Of a DNA stretch of 64,000 bases, positions 24,812 to 33,911 are shown piece after piece. The translations under genes were made by a program, and so were the position numbers. Under the pieces are notes generated by a model. That model was not told the origin of the DNA. It saw only the letters and a list, made by a program, of their open reading frames with translations, and ran no database searches. Position 1 is the first letter of the stretch. Each line of letters starts with the position of its first letter. The stretch comes from Anaerococcus mediterraneensis (GTDB lineage Bacteria > Bacillota > Clostridia > Tissierellales > Peptoniphilaceae): assembly GCF_900128415.1 (NCBI RefSeq), contig NZ_LT635772.1:1240001-1304000 (forward strand), in the 5' to 3' direction.

Positions 24812-26815
24812 ATGGATAAAAAACAAGAATTGAGAAACTTAGTAGAAGAATTAAAGAAACTTGATTATCATTACTACACTTTGGATGAACCCTTAGTCTC
24901 CGACGGTGAATATGATAAACTTTATAATAAGCTTCTTGACTTAGAAAAAGAATTAGACTTAGTATATGATGATTCTCCAAGCAAAAGAGTAGGTGGACAG
25001 GTCCTAGATGGATTTGAAAGACACTACCATATTACAAGACTTTTAAGCCAGGACAAGGCCCAATCATATGATGATCTTAAAGATTGGATAGCAAGATGCA
25101 AGAAAATTATGAAAGCCTATGAAGATACTAGTGGGGAAAAACTTGCTGATTTAGAATTTATAATGGAATATAAATTTGATGGATTAACTATCAATTTGAC
25201 ATATGAAAATGGTATGTTAAAAACTGCTTCTACAAGGGGCAATGGTATTTATGGAGAAAATGTTACTGCTCAGGTTGAAACAATAAGGTCTGTCCCATTT
25301 GTTATCGAGGAGAAAAGTCTTTTAGAAATCCAGGGTGAGGCTCTCATGCCTATCTCTGAACTAAAAAGATATAACAAAGAGAATGAACTTCAATTAAAAA
25401 ATGCCAGGAATGCCGCTGCTGGTGCGATTAGAAACTTAGATACCAGTGAAACTGCAAAAAGGAGATTGACAGCATTTTTCTATGCGGTTCCAACAAATAG
25501 CCTTGATTTCAAGGATGAGGAAGAAACGTTAGAATTTCTAAAAAATCAAAGATTTAGGGTTGATTCTTACCATGAAAAAGTTTCTAGTATAGATGAAATA
25601 ATTGACCAACTAGAAAAAATAGAAATTGAAAGAAAAAAACTTGATATATTAACTGACGGTGTAGTTATTAAAATAAATGACAAGAAAACCCAAGATGTTT
25701 TAGGATATACAAATAAATTCCCTAGATGGTCCATAGCATATAAATTTGAAGCTGAAGAGTTTACTACAAAATTATTAGAAGTCCAGTGGAATGTGGGTAG
25801 GACAGGCAAGGTCACACCTTCTGCTATTGTAGATCCAGTAGATTTTTCTGGAGTTACAGTCACAAGGGCAACCTTGAATAACTATGACGATATAGAAAGA
25901 AAAAAATTAAGACTCGGATCAACAGTATTTATTAGAAGATCTAATGATGTTATACCAGAGATATTGGGTGTAGTTGATGAAAACGAAGAAGGCACTCAAA
26001 AAATAGAAAAGCCTAGCCGTTGTCCATATTGTCATAGCGAACTGATCCAAGGCAATGTCCATATAATTTGTCTGAATTCTATATCTTGTACGCCTCAACT
26101 TTTGGCGAGAATGGAGCATTATGCATCTAGAAATGCAATGGATATCGAGGGGCTTTCTGAAAAAACAATTAGTCAGCTTATTGATGAATATGGTATAAAA
26201 GAAATTTATGATATTTATGACCTTAGATATGATGATTTGATAGAATTAGATAGATTTGGACCTAAGAAAACTCAAAACCTTCTAGATGCTATAGAAGCAA
26301 GCAAAGAAGCGGACCTAAGTCATTTTATATATGCTATTGGTATACCAAATGTTGGAGAGAGAACTGCTAGGGACTTGGCAGATAAGTTTAAAACATTTGA
26401 TAGGCTTAAAAATGCAGGAAATGATGAATTGATTGAAGTTGAGGATATTGGTGAAATAACAGCTGCAAATATAGTTGACTTTTTCCATGATGAGGAAATA
26501 ACTAGATCAATAGATATTTTACTAGATAAGGGAATAAAACTTATAAGTCCAAAAGACCAGGATGAAAATAATAAAAACCTTGATGGTTTGAATATTGTAG
26601 TAACAGGTACTATAGACGGATATAATAGAAATGATATTAAAGACATTCTTGAAAAAAGTGGAGCAAATGTCAGGTCATCTGTTTCTAAAAATACAGATTT
26701 AGTACTAGCCGGTGAAAGTCCTGGATCAAAGAAAGAAAAAGCAATAAGTCTATCTGTGAAGATTTTAGAAGACAGTGAGCTTTATAAATTTTTATCAGAT
26801 TTAAAAGGAGAATAG
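24812..26815 (+). CDS. ligA: NAD-dependent DNA ligase
   Basis: A 667-residue ligase that seals nicks using NAD. Domain Ia has the NAD-binding DEPLVSDGEYDKL, and the adenylation site is EYKFDGLTINL with Lys121. An OB domain follows, then a Cys4 zinc finger (CPYCHSEL then ICLNSISC), a helix-hairpin-helix region and a C-terminal BRCT domain (LDGLNIVVTGTIDGYNRNDIKD). Length is normal. It is the second gene of a pcrA-ligA-gatCAB operon, with one-base gaps on both sides. Confidence 0.96.
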   Translation: MDKKQELRNLVEELKKLDYHYYTLDEPLVSDGEYDKLYNKLLDLEKELDLVYDDSPSKRVGGQVLDGFERHYHITRLLSQDKAQSYDDLKDWIARCKKIMKAYEDTSGEKLADLEFIMEYKFDGLTINLTYENGMLKTASTRGNGIYGENVTAQVETIRSVPFVIEEKSLLEIQGEALMPISELKRYNKENELQLKNARNAAAGAIRNLDTSETAKRRLTAFFYAVPTNSLDFKDEEETLEFLKNQRFRVDSYHEKVSSIDEIIDQLEKIEIERKKLDILTDGVVIKINDKKTQDVLGYTNKFPRWSIAYKFEAEEFTTKLLEVQWNVGRTGKVTPSAIVDPVDFSGVTVTRATLNNYDDIERKKLRLGSTVFIRRSNDVIPEILGVVDENEEGTQKIEKPSRCPYCHSELIQGNVHIICLNSISCTPQLLARMEHYASRNAMDIEGLSEKTISQLIDEYGIKEIYDIYDLRYDDLIELDRFGPKKTQNLLDAIEASKEADLSHFIYAIGIPNVGERTARDLADKFKTFDRLKNAGNDELIEVEDIGEITAANIVDFFHDEEITRSIDILLDKGIKLISPKDQDENNKNLDGLNIVVTGTIDGYNRNDIKDILEKSGANVRSSVSKNTDLVLAGESPGSKKEKAISLSVKILEDSELYKFLSDLKGE

Positions 26816-26816
26816 G

Positions 26817-27095
26817 ATGGATGTAAAGGAAGTTGAGAGAATATACAATCTTAGTAATTTAAGTCTTGAAAATGTAGATAAAGAACTTATTTCAAAAAAG
26901 TTTAATAAAGTTTTAGACTTTATTGAAAGCATATTCGAGGTGGATACTAATGGTGTAGAGATGACAGAATATATAAAAAATCATAACGCTGTATTTAGGG
27001 AAGATCTTCCAAAAGAGTCATTAGAAAGGTCTAAGGCATTAGAAAATGCAAAAGATACTGAATACGGATATTTTAGGATAGATTGGAAATTATAG
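26817..27095 (+). CDS. gatC: Asp-tRNA(Asn)/Glu-tRNA(Gln) amidotransferase subunit C
   Basis: A 92-residue GatC, the small stabilising subunit that wraps between GatA and GatB. It has the family layout with an N-terminal helix pair (VERIYNLSNLSLEN) and the C-terminal FREDLPKESLERSKALENA. GGAG precedes the start. It is followed eight bases later by gatA. Confidence 0.9.
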   Translation: MDVKEVERIYNLSNLSLENVDKELISKKFNKVLDFIESIFEVDTNGVEMTEYIKNHNAVFREDLPKESLERSKALENAKDTEYGYFRIDWKL

Positions 27096-27103
27096 GAGCT
27101 AAG

Positions 27104-28516
27104 ATGAATATAAAAGCTACAATCGAAGATTTTAAAAATGGAAAACTAAGTGTAGTAGAAAACACAATAAATACTTTGGAAAAAATAAAAAATGATAAGA
27201 CAAATGCATACATTAGTTTTAATGAGGAAGACTCAATAAAGAGAGCACAATACCTAGATGAAAAATTAAAAAACGGGGAAAAACTAGGCAAACTTTTTGG
27301 TATACCTATATCAGTTAAAGATAATATATCATATGATAATATGAAAATGACCTGTGCTTCAAATATGTTAAGAGATTTTAAACCAATGTTTAATGCTAAA
27401 GTCATAGATAATATAATTGCAGAAGATGGGATAATAATAGCTAAAACAAATATGGATGAATTTGCTATGGGATCTAGGGGAAAGACATCAGCTTTTGGAC
27501 CTACAAAAAATCCTATCGATGAAAGCAAGGTCACAGGTGGATCTTCATCTGGATCTGCTGCATCAGTTGCCAAAGGAGATGTACTTGTATCATTAGGAAC
27601 AGATACTGGTGGATCAGTAAGAGGTCCAGCTAGTTATTGCAATATTCTTGGATACAAACCAACTTACTCAATGGTTAGCAGAAATGGCGTTGTATCAATG
27701 ACAAATACCCTAGACCAAGTATCACTATTTGCAAAAAATATGGATGATATGAGACTAGTAGCCAGTGTTGTTGGTGGCCCAGACTCAAATGATATGACAG
27801 CAAGGCTTGAACCTTATGACTTTAAAAAAGAATCCTATAATTTTGAAGGTAAGAATATCGGATATATATCTACAGACAACCCACTTTACGAAGGTATTGA
27901 AGACCAGGTCAAAAAGGATTATCAGCTTGCTCTAGACCAATTAAAGAAAATGGGAGCGAATCTGTCTGTTGTAAACTTAGATCACAGCAAATACGCAAAT
28001 CAGGTTTATAACGTGGTTATGTCTAGTGAAGTTTCATCTAACATGTCTAGGTTTGATGGAATTAGATTCGGTCACCAGGCAAGTGATTATAATTCGATCG
28101 AAGAATTATTTGTGAAATCTAGATCAGAAGGTTTTGGAGAAGAGGTTCAAAGAAGAATAGCCTTAGGAACCATGTATTTATCAGCTGATGATGACCAAAG
28201 AGTCTATAAACAAGGGTTAAAACTTAGGACTTTGATAAAAAAAGATTTAGAAGAAGCCTTTGAAAAATATGACCTACTAATAACCCCAACTACAACAAAT
28301 CTCCCACCAGCCCTAGATGATGATTATCAAGATCCTTTAAGTGATTTCAAGGCTGATGGCTTTAATGTTATAGTAAACCTTGCAGGTATGTGTGGGGTAT
28401 CTGTACCAGTTAGAAAAGGTATTTCAGGTTCAGTACAGTTTATAGCAAATAAAGATGAGGATAATAAATTACTAAATGCGAGCGAAGAATTTATAAGGAG
28501 TTTAAATGAAAACTAA
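27104..28516 (+). CDS. gatA: Amidotransferase subunit A (glutaminase)
   Basis: A 470-residue amidase-signature protein that releases ammonia from glutamine for the GatB active site. The Ser-cisSer-Lys triad is visible: Lys in ISVKDNIS and the serines in GGSSSGSAASVAKG and GTDTGGSVRGPA. The ATG at 27104 follows AGGAG; an in-frame start at 27083 would lie in gatC. It overlaps gatB by 11 bases. Confidence 0.95.
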   Translation: MNIKATIEDFKNGKLSVVENTINTLEKIKNDKTNAYISFNEEDSIKRAQYLDEKLKNGEKLGKLFGIPISVKDNISYDNMKMTCASNMLRDFKPMFNAKVIDNIIAEDGIIIAKTNMDEFAMGSRGKTSAFGPTKNPIDESKVTGGSSSGSAASVAKGDVLVSLGTDTGGSVRGPASYCNILGYKPTYSMVSRNGVVSMTNTLDQVSLFAKNMDDMRLVASVVGGPDSNDMTARLEPYDFKKESYNFEGKNIGYISTDNPLYEGIEDQVKKDYQLALDQLKKMGANLSVVNLDHSKYANQVYNVVMSSEVSSNMSRFDGIRFGHQASDYNSIEELFVKSRSEGFGEEVQRRIALGTMYLSADDDQRVYKQGLKLRTLIKKDLEEAFEKYDLLITPTTTNLPPALDDDYQDPLSDFKADGFNVIVNLAGMCGVSVPVRKGISGSVQFIANKDEDNKLLNASEEFIRSLNEN

Positions 28517-29924
28517 AACAATAATCGGTCTTGAAATTCACGTAGAACTTTCAACAGATACAAAGATGTTTTGCTCCTGTAAAAATGAATTTGGAGCAGT
28601 CCCTAACACAAACGTATGTCCAATATGCTTAGGCCATCCAGGTACTTTGCCAGTAATGAACAAGAAAGCTGTAGAATATGCAGTCATGGCGGGTCTTGCA
28701 TTTAATTGTAAAATAAGAAATAAACAAAAAGTTGATAGAAAAAAATATTTTTATCCAGACTTAGTGAAAGGCTATCAGATAACCCAATTTGACAAGCCAT
28801 ATGCCACTGAAGGATATCTTGAGCTTGAAAATGGTAAGCATATAAAAATCAGAGAAATTCATATGGAAGAAGATACAGGTAAGTCAAATCACAATGAGGA
28901 TGATGTTGTACTTATGGACTATAATAGGGCAGGTGTGCCGCTCATAGAAATAGTAACTGATCCTGATATGAATTCACCAGAAGAAGCTAGAGAGTTTGTA
29001 GAAAACCTAGCAGCAACGCTCAAATTCCTTGGCATATCTGACTGTATTATGGCTGAAGGATCTATGCGTGTGGATGTCAATGTTAATATAAAAGATGAGG
29101 ATACTGGCCTAAGAACAGAAATTGCAGAGATTAAAAATATAAACTCAATCAAGGCAATAGAAAATGCTCTTGAATATGAAATAAAAAGACAAAAAGACCT
29201 TCTAGAAAACGATCAAACAGGCAATAAAGAAACTAGAAGGTGGGATGATATAAAACTTGAAACCGTCCATATGAGAAATAAAGAAGTCGGTAATGACTAC
29301 AGATTTTCTGCTGATGGAGATATACCTGATATTTATTTAAGTGATGAATTTATAAATAATATAAAAGAAAACTTACCAGAACTACCAAAAGATAAAGAAA
29401 AAAGGTATATGAAAGAATATAAATTGAGTCAATATGATGCAAATTTACTAAGTCATGATAGAAACCTAGCTGACCTATTTGAATCAACTGACAAACTGGT
29501 AAAAGATCCTAATACTAGTGCTAATTGGATTTTATCGGAACTTTCAAGGAGATTAAATGAAGCAGAAGAAACACCTAAGACTATGAATTTGTCTGTAGAT
29601 AATTTTGCTAAACTAATAAATCTTGCAAAAAATAACAAGATAAATAACAATGTAGCTAAAAAACTTCTTAGAGAAATTTATAATTCTGATGAAGATCCAG
29701 AAGTACTAGCTAAGGAAAGAAATCTTCTACAAATATCTGATTCTAACTTTTTGGAAAAGATTGTAGATGAAGTTTTATCAGAAAATCCAGAATCAATAGA
29801 AGATATAAAAAATGGAAAAGATAGGGCTTTTGGTTTCTTGGTAGGCCAGGCTATGAAAAAAACAAAAGGCAAGGGCAATCCACAAGAAATCAACAAATTA
29901 TTAAAAGAAAAGATAGGAGAGTAG
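28506..29924 (+). CDS. gatB: Amidotransferase subunit B
   Basis: A 472-residue GatB that phosphorylates and amidates misacylated Glu-tRNA(Gln) or Asp-tRNA(Asn). It opens with the conserved IIGLEIHVELSTDTKMFCSC and the zinc-site pattern CPICLGHPGTLP. HMEEDTGKS and DYNRAGVPLIEIVTDPD form the active site, and the YqeY-like helical tail binds the tRNA. AAGGAG precedes the ATG inside gatA. The presence of GatCAB implies an indirect route to Gln-tRNA and/or Asn-tRNA. Confidence 0.96.
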   Translation: MKTKTIIGLEIHVELSTDTKMFCSCKNEFGAVPNTNVCPICLGHPGTLPVMNKKAVEYAVMAGLAFNCKIRNKQKVDRKKYFYPDLVKGYQITQFDKPYATEGYLELENGKHIKIREIHMEEDTGKSNHNEDDVVLMDYNRAGVPLIEIVTDPDMNSPEEAREFVENLAATLKFLGISDCIMAEGSMRVDVNVNIKDEDTGLRTEIAEIKNINSIKAIENALEYEIKRQKDLLENDQTGNKETRRWDDIKLETVHMRNKEVGNDYRFSADGDIPDIYLSDEFINNIKENLPELPKDKEKRYMKEYKLSQYDANLLSHDRNLADLFESTDKLVKDPNTSANWILSELSRRLNEAEETPKTMNLSVDNFAKLINLAKNNKINNNVAKKLLREIYNSDEDPEVLAKERNLLQISDSNFLEKIVDEVLSENPESIEDIKNGKDRAFGFLVGQAMKKTKGKGNPQEINKLLKEKIGE

Positions 29925-29943
29925 GAAGTGTTTATACACTTCC
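29924..29943 (+). terminator. Hairpin between gatB and the deaminase gene
   Basis: GGAAGTGT and ACACTTCC form a perfect 8-bp stem with a 4-base loop, starting at the gatB stop. The following ATTTTCT is only a weak T tract, so it may be a leaky terminator or an mRNA-stabilising hairpin. Confidence 0.55.
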
Positions 29944-29953
29944 ATTTTCTAAA

Positions 29954-31219
29954 ATGAAAGTACTTATTAAAAATGCAAATATCCTTTCAATGAAAGGTGA
30001 AGAAATATTTGAATCTGACCTATTAATTGAAGGATCCTTAATAAAAAAAATAGAAAAAAATATAGATTGTCAAGCTGATAAAATTATTGATGGTGATGGC
30101 ATGCTTCTAATGCCTGGTTTTGTAAATTGTCATACACATGTAGGTATGAGTTTGTTTAGAAATTATGGACCAGAAACTGACCTTATGACTTGGTTAAATG
30201 ATTATATATGGCCGCTGGAAGATAAACTGACAGGAAATGAAGTTTATGTAGCATCTAAACTATCATTTGTAGAAATGGTTAAAAATGGCATAAGTTGTTT
30301 TAATGATATGTACTTCTTTTTAGATGATACTATAAAAGCTGCAAATGAAGTTGGTATAAGAGGTATGGTTTCCAGGGGCCTTATGACCCCAGATCCTGAT
30401 GATCTTAGGATAAAAGAAAACCTCGATATATATAAAAAATACAAAGATTCAGAACTTATAGATGTGGCCTTTGGTCCTCATGCAGTATATACATCAGATT
30501 TTGATTACTTATCAAAGATTGGAAAATTAGCAGAAGATTATAGTATGCCTATCCATATCCATTTATCTGAAACAAAAAAAGAAAATGATGATTGCATTGA
30601 AAACTTTAGGATGAGTCCTACAGAGTTTCTTGAAAAAGCGGGTATTTTTAAAAATAGAACTATTGCAGCCCATGGAGTTCATCTAAGTGATAGGGACCTG
30701 GATATTCTATCAGACAATGGGGTATCTATAGCTCACAACCCTGCTAGTAATCTAAAATTATCTTCTGGTTTCATGGACTTAGGCAAAGCCATGGATAAGG
30801 GTGTAAATGTATGTTTGGGAACAGACTCCTCAGCAAGCAACAACAAATTATCGATTCTAAGAGAAATGCAGCTTACAGCATTAGTGTCAAAATTACACTC
30901 ATCTAGAGAGGTTTCTTCTTATGAAATTCTAAAAATGGCAACTATTAATGGCGCTAAGGCACTTGGCCTTGATGATAAGATTGGAACTATAGAAGAAGGT
31001 AAATTAGCTGATTTGATTTTGATAGATCTTAATAATATAAATCACATACCAAATAACAACCTCATTTCATCACTGATTTACTCAACCTATGAAGAAGATA
31101 TAAAATATACTATAATAAATGGCAAAGTTGTTTATGAAAATGCTAGAGTAAATGGAATAAACGAGGGGAACTTATTAGCTGAAGCTATAGATTCAAGTAA
31201 AAATCTAGGTATATTATGA
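29954..31219 (+). CDS. mtaD: 5-methylthioadenosine/S-adenosylhomocysteine deaminase
   Basis: A 421-residue amidohydrolase that deaminates MTA and SAH to inosine derivatives. Metal ligands and catalytic residues are visible: PGFVNCHTHVGMSLFRN, the substrate-loop LMTWLNDYIWPLE, HIHLSETKKEND, AAHGVHLSDRD and GTDSSASNN. The composite beta-sandwich ends with GTIEEGKLADLILID. There is no SD within 15 bases of the ATG, only a hairpin, which is unusual in this window. Its stop overlaps the next gene (ATGA). Confidence 0.88.
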   Translation: MKVLIKNANILSMKGEEIFESDLLIEGSLIKKIEKNIDCQADKIIDGDGMLLMPGFVNCHTHVGMSLFRNYGPETDLMTWLNDYIWPLEDKLTGNEVYVASKLSFVEMVKNGISCFNDMYFFLDDTIKAANEVGIRGMVSRGLMTPDPDDLRIKENLDIYKKYKDSELIDVAFGPHAVYTSDFDYLSKIGKLAEDYSMPIHIHLSETKKENDDCIENFRMSPTEFLEKAGIFKNRTIAAHGVHLSDRDLDILSDNGVSIAHNPASNLKLSSGFMDLGKAMDKGVNVCLGTDSSASNNKLSILREMQLTALVSKLHSSREVSSYEILKMATINGAKALGLDDKIGTIEEGKLADLILIDLNNINHIPNNNLISSLIYSTYEEDIKYTIINGKVVYENARVNGINEGNLLAEAIDSSKNLGIL

Positions 31220-32406
31220 TCGGCATAGATATAGTAGAAATAGACAAAGTCAGAAAAAAAGTTAATAATAATAGATTTGATAAAATTTTTACTGATAAAG
31301 AGCTGGCATATGCCTTATCAAAAAACAATTATACTCAGACCTTAAGCGGTATTTTTGCCGCAAAGGAAGCTATTGTCAAGGCTTATAATTTATCATTAGT
31401 TTATATTATTAGGAAAAGAATAGAAATTATTTATAAAAATTCTAAACCATTTGGTCTCATAGATGGAAAATTAATTGATGGAGAAATATCTATCAGCCAT
31501 GACAAAGACTATGCTATTTCTATTTGCCAAGCATATGTTAATATTCATAATAATATTGAAGTAGATCAAGAGATGAAGAAACTTGTAATAAAAAGATCTA
31601 AAGAGTCTCATAAGGGTACATATGGGAAAATAGCCATACTTGGTGGATCGGAAGGTATGGCTGGATCTTGTTATCTATCATCAAAAGCTGCCCTTAGAAC
31701 TGGAGCTGGACTAGTATATCTTTTGGTTCCACAATCCATTAGTAATATCTTGCAAATAAAATGCACAGAACAGATAATAAAAACTATAGAAACTTATAAT
31801 TTAAAGTATAGTAATTCTATATACAAACAAATCTTATCCTATTTAAATGACAAAGACGTATTAGCCATAGGACCTGGTATGGGTAGCGATGAAAGTTTAA
31901 ATTTATTGATTGGAAAGATTTTAATAGATTTTGATGGTAAATTTATTATAGATGCTGATGGGCTTAATGCTTTATCTAAGGATAAATCAATTTTGGGTGT
32001 AGATAAAGAAATAGTCCTAACACCACATATCAAAGAATTTTCTAGGTTAACTGGCTTAAGTATAAAAGAAATAAATACTAATAGGGTAGAAATTTCAAAA
32101 TCTTTTGCTAAAAAACATAAAGTCATCCTAGTTTTGAAATCAGAAAATACAATTGTTACAGATGGTAATAATATTTATATAAATAAAATAGGAAATCCTG
32201 GGATGGCTACTGCAGGCAGTGGAGATGTATTAACTGGGATTATTGCTAGCTTATTACATATTATGCCCTCTTACTTAGCGGCAAAACTTGGTGTTTATCT
32301 TCATTCTTTAGCAGGTGATCTTGCTAGCATAGATCTTACAGAACAAGCTATGATAGCTAGTGATATTATAGATAATTTACCAAAAGCTCTTAGCTTAATG
32401 AGGTAA
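31216..32406 (+). CDS. Fusion: holo-ACP synthase + ADP/ATP-dependent NAD(P)HX dehydratase
   Basis: A 396-residue two-domain protein. Residues 1 to about 115 are AcpS: GIDIVEIDKV (Asp5) and FAAKEAIVKA (Glu51), the Mg2+/CoA site for placing phosphopantetheine on acyl carrier protein. From about residue 120 it is NnrD: GTYGKIAILGGSEGMAG, AIGPGMGS, IIDADGLNAL, LTPHIKEFSRLTG and NPGMATAGSGDVLTGI (catalytic Asp), which repairs hydrated NAD(P)H. The NnrE epimerase domain, often fused to NnrD, is missing. Both halves look intact, with no stop or frameshift at the junction. Confidence 0.9.
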   Translation: MIGIDIVEIDKVRKKVNNNRFDKIFTDKELAYALSKNNYTQTLSGIFAAKEAIVKAYNLSLVYIIRKRIEIIYKNSKPFGLIDGKLIDGEISISHDKDYAISICQAYVNIHNNIEVDQEMKKLVIKRSKESHKGTYGKIAILGGSEGMAGSCYLSSKAALRTGAGLVYLLVPQSISNILQIKCTEQIIKTIETYNLKYSNSIYKQILSYLNDKDVLAIGPGMGSDESLNLLIGKILIDFDGKFIIDADGLNALSKDKSILGVDKEIVLTPHIKEFSRLTGLSIKEINTNRVEISKSFAKKHKVILVLKSENTIVTDGNNIYINKIGNPGMATAGSGDVLTGIIASLLHIMPSYLAAKLGVYLHSLAGDLASIDLTEQAMIASDIIDNLPKALSLMR

Positions 32407-32408
32407 GT

Positions 32409-33527
32409 ATGCAAGAAACATATTTAGAAGTCAATATAGATAAAATAAGAAAAAACATAATAAAGCTAAAAAGTTTAGATCCAAATTCATTATTTTGTGC
32501 AGTTGTAAAGGCGAACGCTTACGGTCTCGGAGTTGTTGAGATAAGTAAAAATATAGAGGATTTAGTTGATTATTTTGCTGTTGCTAGGGCAAGCGAGGCA
32601 TTTATACTCAGAAAAAACAAGATAAAAAAACCAATATTAGTTTTAGGCTATATAGACTTAAATGATATAAAAAAATGTTCAGAACTTGATATAGACATAC
32701 CCATATACGATCTTGAATATGCAAAATCTATAGATGATTTAGGCTATCAATTAAAATGTCATCTAGCCTTGGATACAGGCCATAGCAGATTAGGGTTTAG
32801 AAGATTTGAAATAGATAAAATTAGGGAGCTTAAAGACCTGAATAACTTAGATATTATTTCAGCTTTTAGCCATTTTTCTACAGCCGATGAAAAAGATACA
32901 AGTTATACACAAAAACAACTAAATATTTTTGATGAGATTATAAGTGCTATAAATAATGATTTTGATTTTAAGTTTTTACATATATCTAATTCTGCTGGCC
33001 TTATAAAACATAAAATAAGCAAAGGGATGATAAGGGCTGGTATATCTATTTATGGACTTTATCCATCTGATGTCCTTAAAAATGAAGAAGATGTTGTTTT
33101 AGAAAGATCTTTTCGATTATTTTCTACAGTTTCATTTGTAAAGGACATAGATAAAGACACTCCTGTAAGTTATGGTAGAACATTTATTAGTCATAAGAAA
33201 ATGAAAGTTGCTACTGTTACTATTGGGTATGCAGATGGATTTCTTAGAAGTTTTTCAAATGTTGGTGATGTGTATATAAATGGTCATAATTGCAAAATAC
33301 TGGGAAGAATCTGCATGGACCAAATTATTGTTGACGTTAGTGATATAGATGTTAAAATCGGTGATAGGGTAGAAATCTATAGGGATATTTATAGGCAAGC
33401 AAAAAATGCCGGTACTATAACATATGAATTAATGACAAATATTTCACTTAGGGTGACAAGGTCATATATATTAGATAATCATCTGTTTAAAACTATTAAT
33501 TATTTAGGAGAAATATATGAAAGTTAA
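32409..33527 (+). CDS. alr: Alanine racemase
   Basis: A 372-residue PLP enzyme making D-alanine for peptidoglycan. The PLP-binding Lys34 is in [25 protein letters not shown] lies in the barrel, the catalytic Tyr is in PVSYGRTF, and [12 protein letters not shown] is in the C-terminal domain. It starts two bases after the AcpS-NnrD fusion and its last 11 bases overlap mazF. The neighbourhood acpS-nnr-alr-mazF is a conserved Firmicutes arrangement. Confidence 0.95.
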   Translation: MQETYLEVNIDKIRKNIIKLKSLDPNSLFCAVVKANAYGLGVVEISKNIEDLVDYFAVARASEAFILRKNKIKKPILVLGYIDLNDIKKCSELDIDIPIYDLEYAKSIDDLGYQLKCHLALDTGHSRLGFRRFEIDKIRELKDLNNLDIISAFSHFSTADEKDTSYTQKQLNIFDEIISAINNDFDFKFLHISNSAGLIKHKISKGMIRAGISIYGLYPSDVLKNEEDVVLERSFRLFSTVSFVKDIDKDTPVSYGRTFISHKKMKVATVTIGYADGFLRSFSNVGDVYINGHNCKILGRICMDQIIVDVSDIDVKIGDRVEIYRDIYRQAKNAGTITYELMTNISLRVTRSYILDNHLFKTINYLGEIYES

Positions 33528-33867
33528 AAGAGGCGATTTATTTTATGCAGATCTTTCTCCTGTAGTAGGCAGCGAGCAAGGAGGAGTAAGACCTGTTATA
33601 GTTGTACAAAATGATACAGGTAATAAATATTCACCTACTATAATAGTTGCTCCTGTTACAAGTCAGATGAACAAGGCAAAACTACCAACACATGTAAAGC
33701 TAAAAGGCAACAACTATGGTCTACCAAAAAACTCAGTTGCCCTTATGGAACAGCTCAGAACAATAGATAAAAAAAGATTACGTGAAAAGATCGGATCTTT
33801 CTCAGGCAATGTCATGAATAAAATTGATGAAGCCTTGTCTATATCATTGGCATTATACAATGATTAG
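33517..33867 (+). CDS. mazF: MazF/PemK (NdoA-type) mRNA interferase
   Basis: A 116-residue endoribonuclease toxin with [31 protein letters not shown] and IIVAPVTSQ. Arg25 and Thr48 correspond to the catalytic pair of the Bacillus enzyme EndoA/MazF. It cleaves mRNA at short sites when freed from its antitoxin. The usual small antitoxin between alr and the toxin is not present: the mazF ATG lies inside the end of alr. TTAGGAG within alr serves as its SD. A terminator follows. Confidence 0.92.
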   Translation: MKVKRGDLFYADLSPVVGSEQGGVRPVIVVQNDTGNKYSPTIIVAPVTSQMNKAKLPTHVKLKGNNYGLPKNSVALMEQLRTIDKKRLREKIGSFSGNVMNKIDEALSISLALYND

Positions 33868-33872
33868 TACAT

Positions 33873-33910
33873 AAAAAAAAAGCAAACTGTCAAAGGTTTG
33901 CTTTTTTTTT
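33873..33910. terminator. Bidirectional terminator between mazF and murC
   Basis: GCAAAC and GTTTGC, flanked by nine A and nine T, form a long A/T-tailed hairpin able to stop both the alr-mazF and the convergent murC transcripts. Confidence 0.88.
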
Positions 33911-33911
33911 G

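Noticed and set aside
27073..27573. A 166-codon minus-strand frame inside gatA
   Set aside because: It is antisense to the conserved amidase region and has no independent support.
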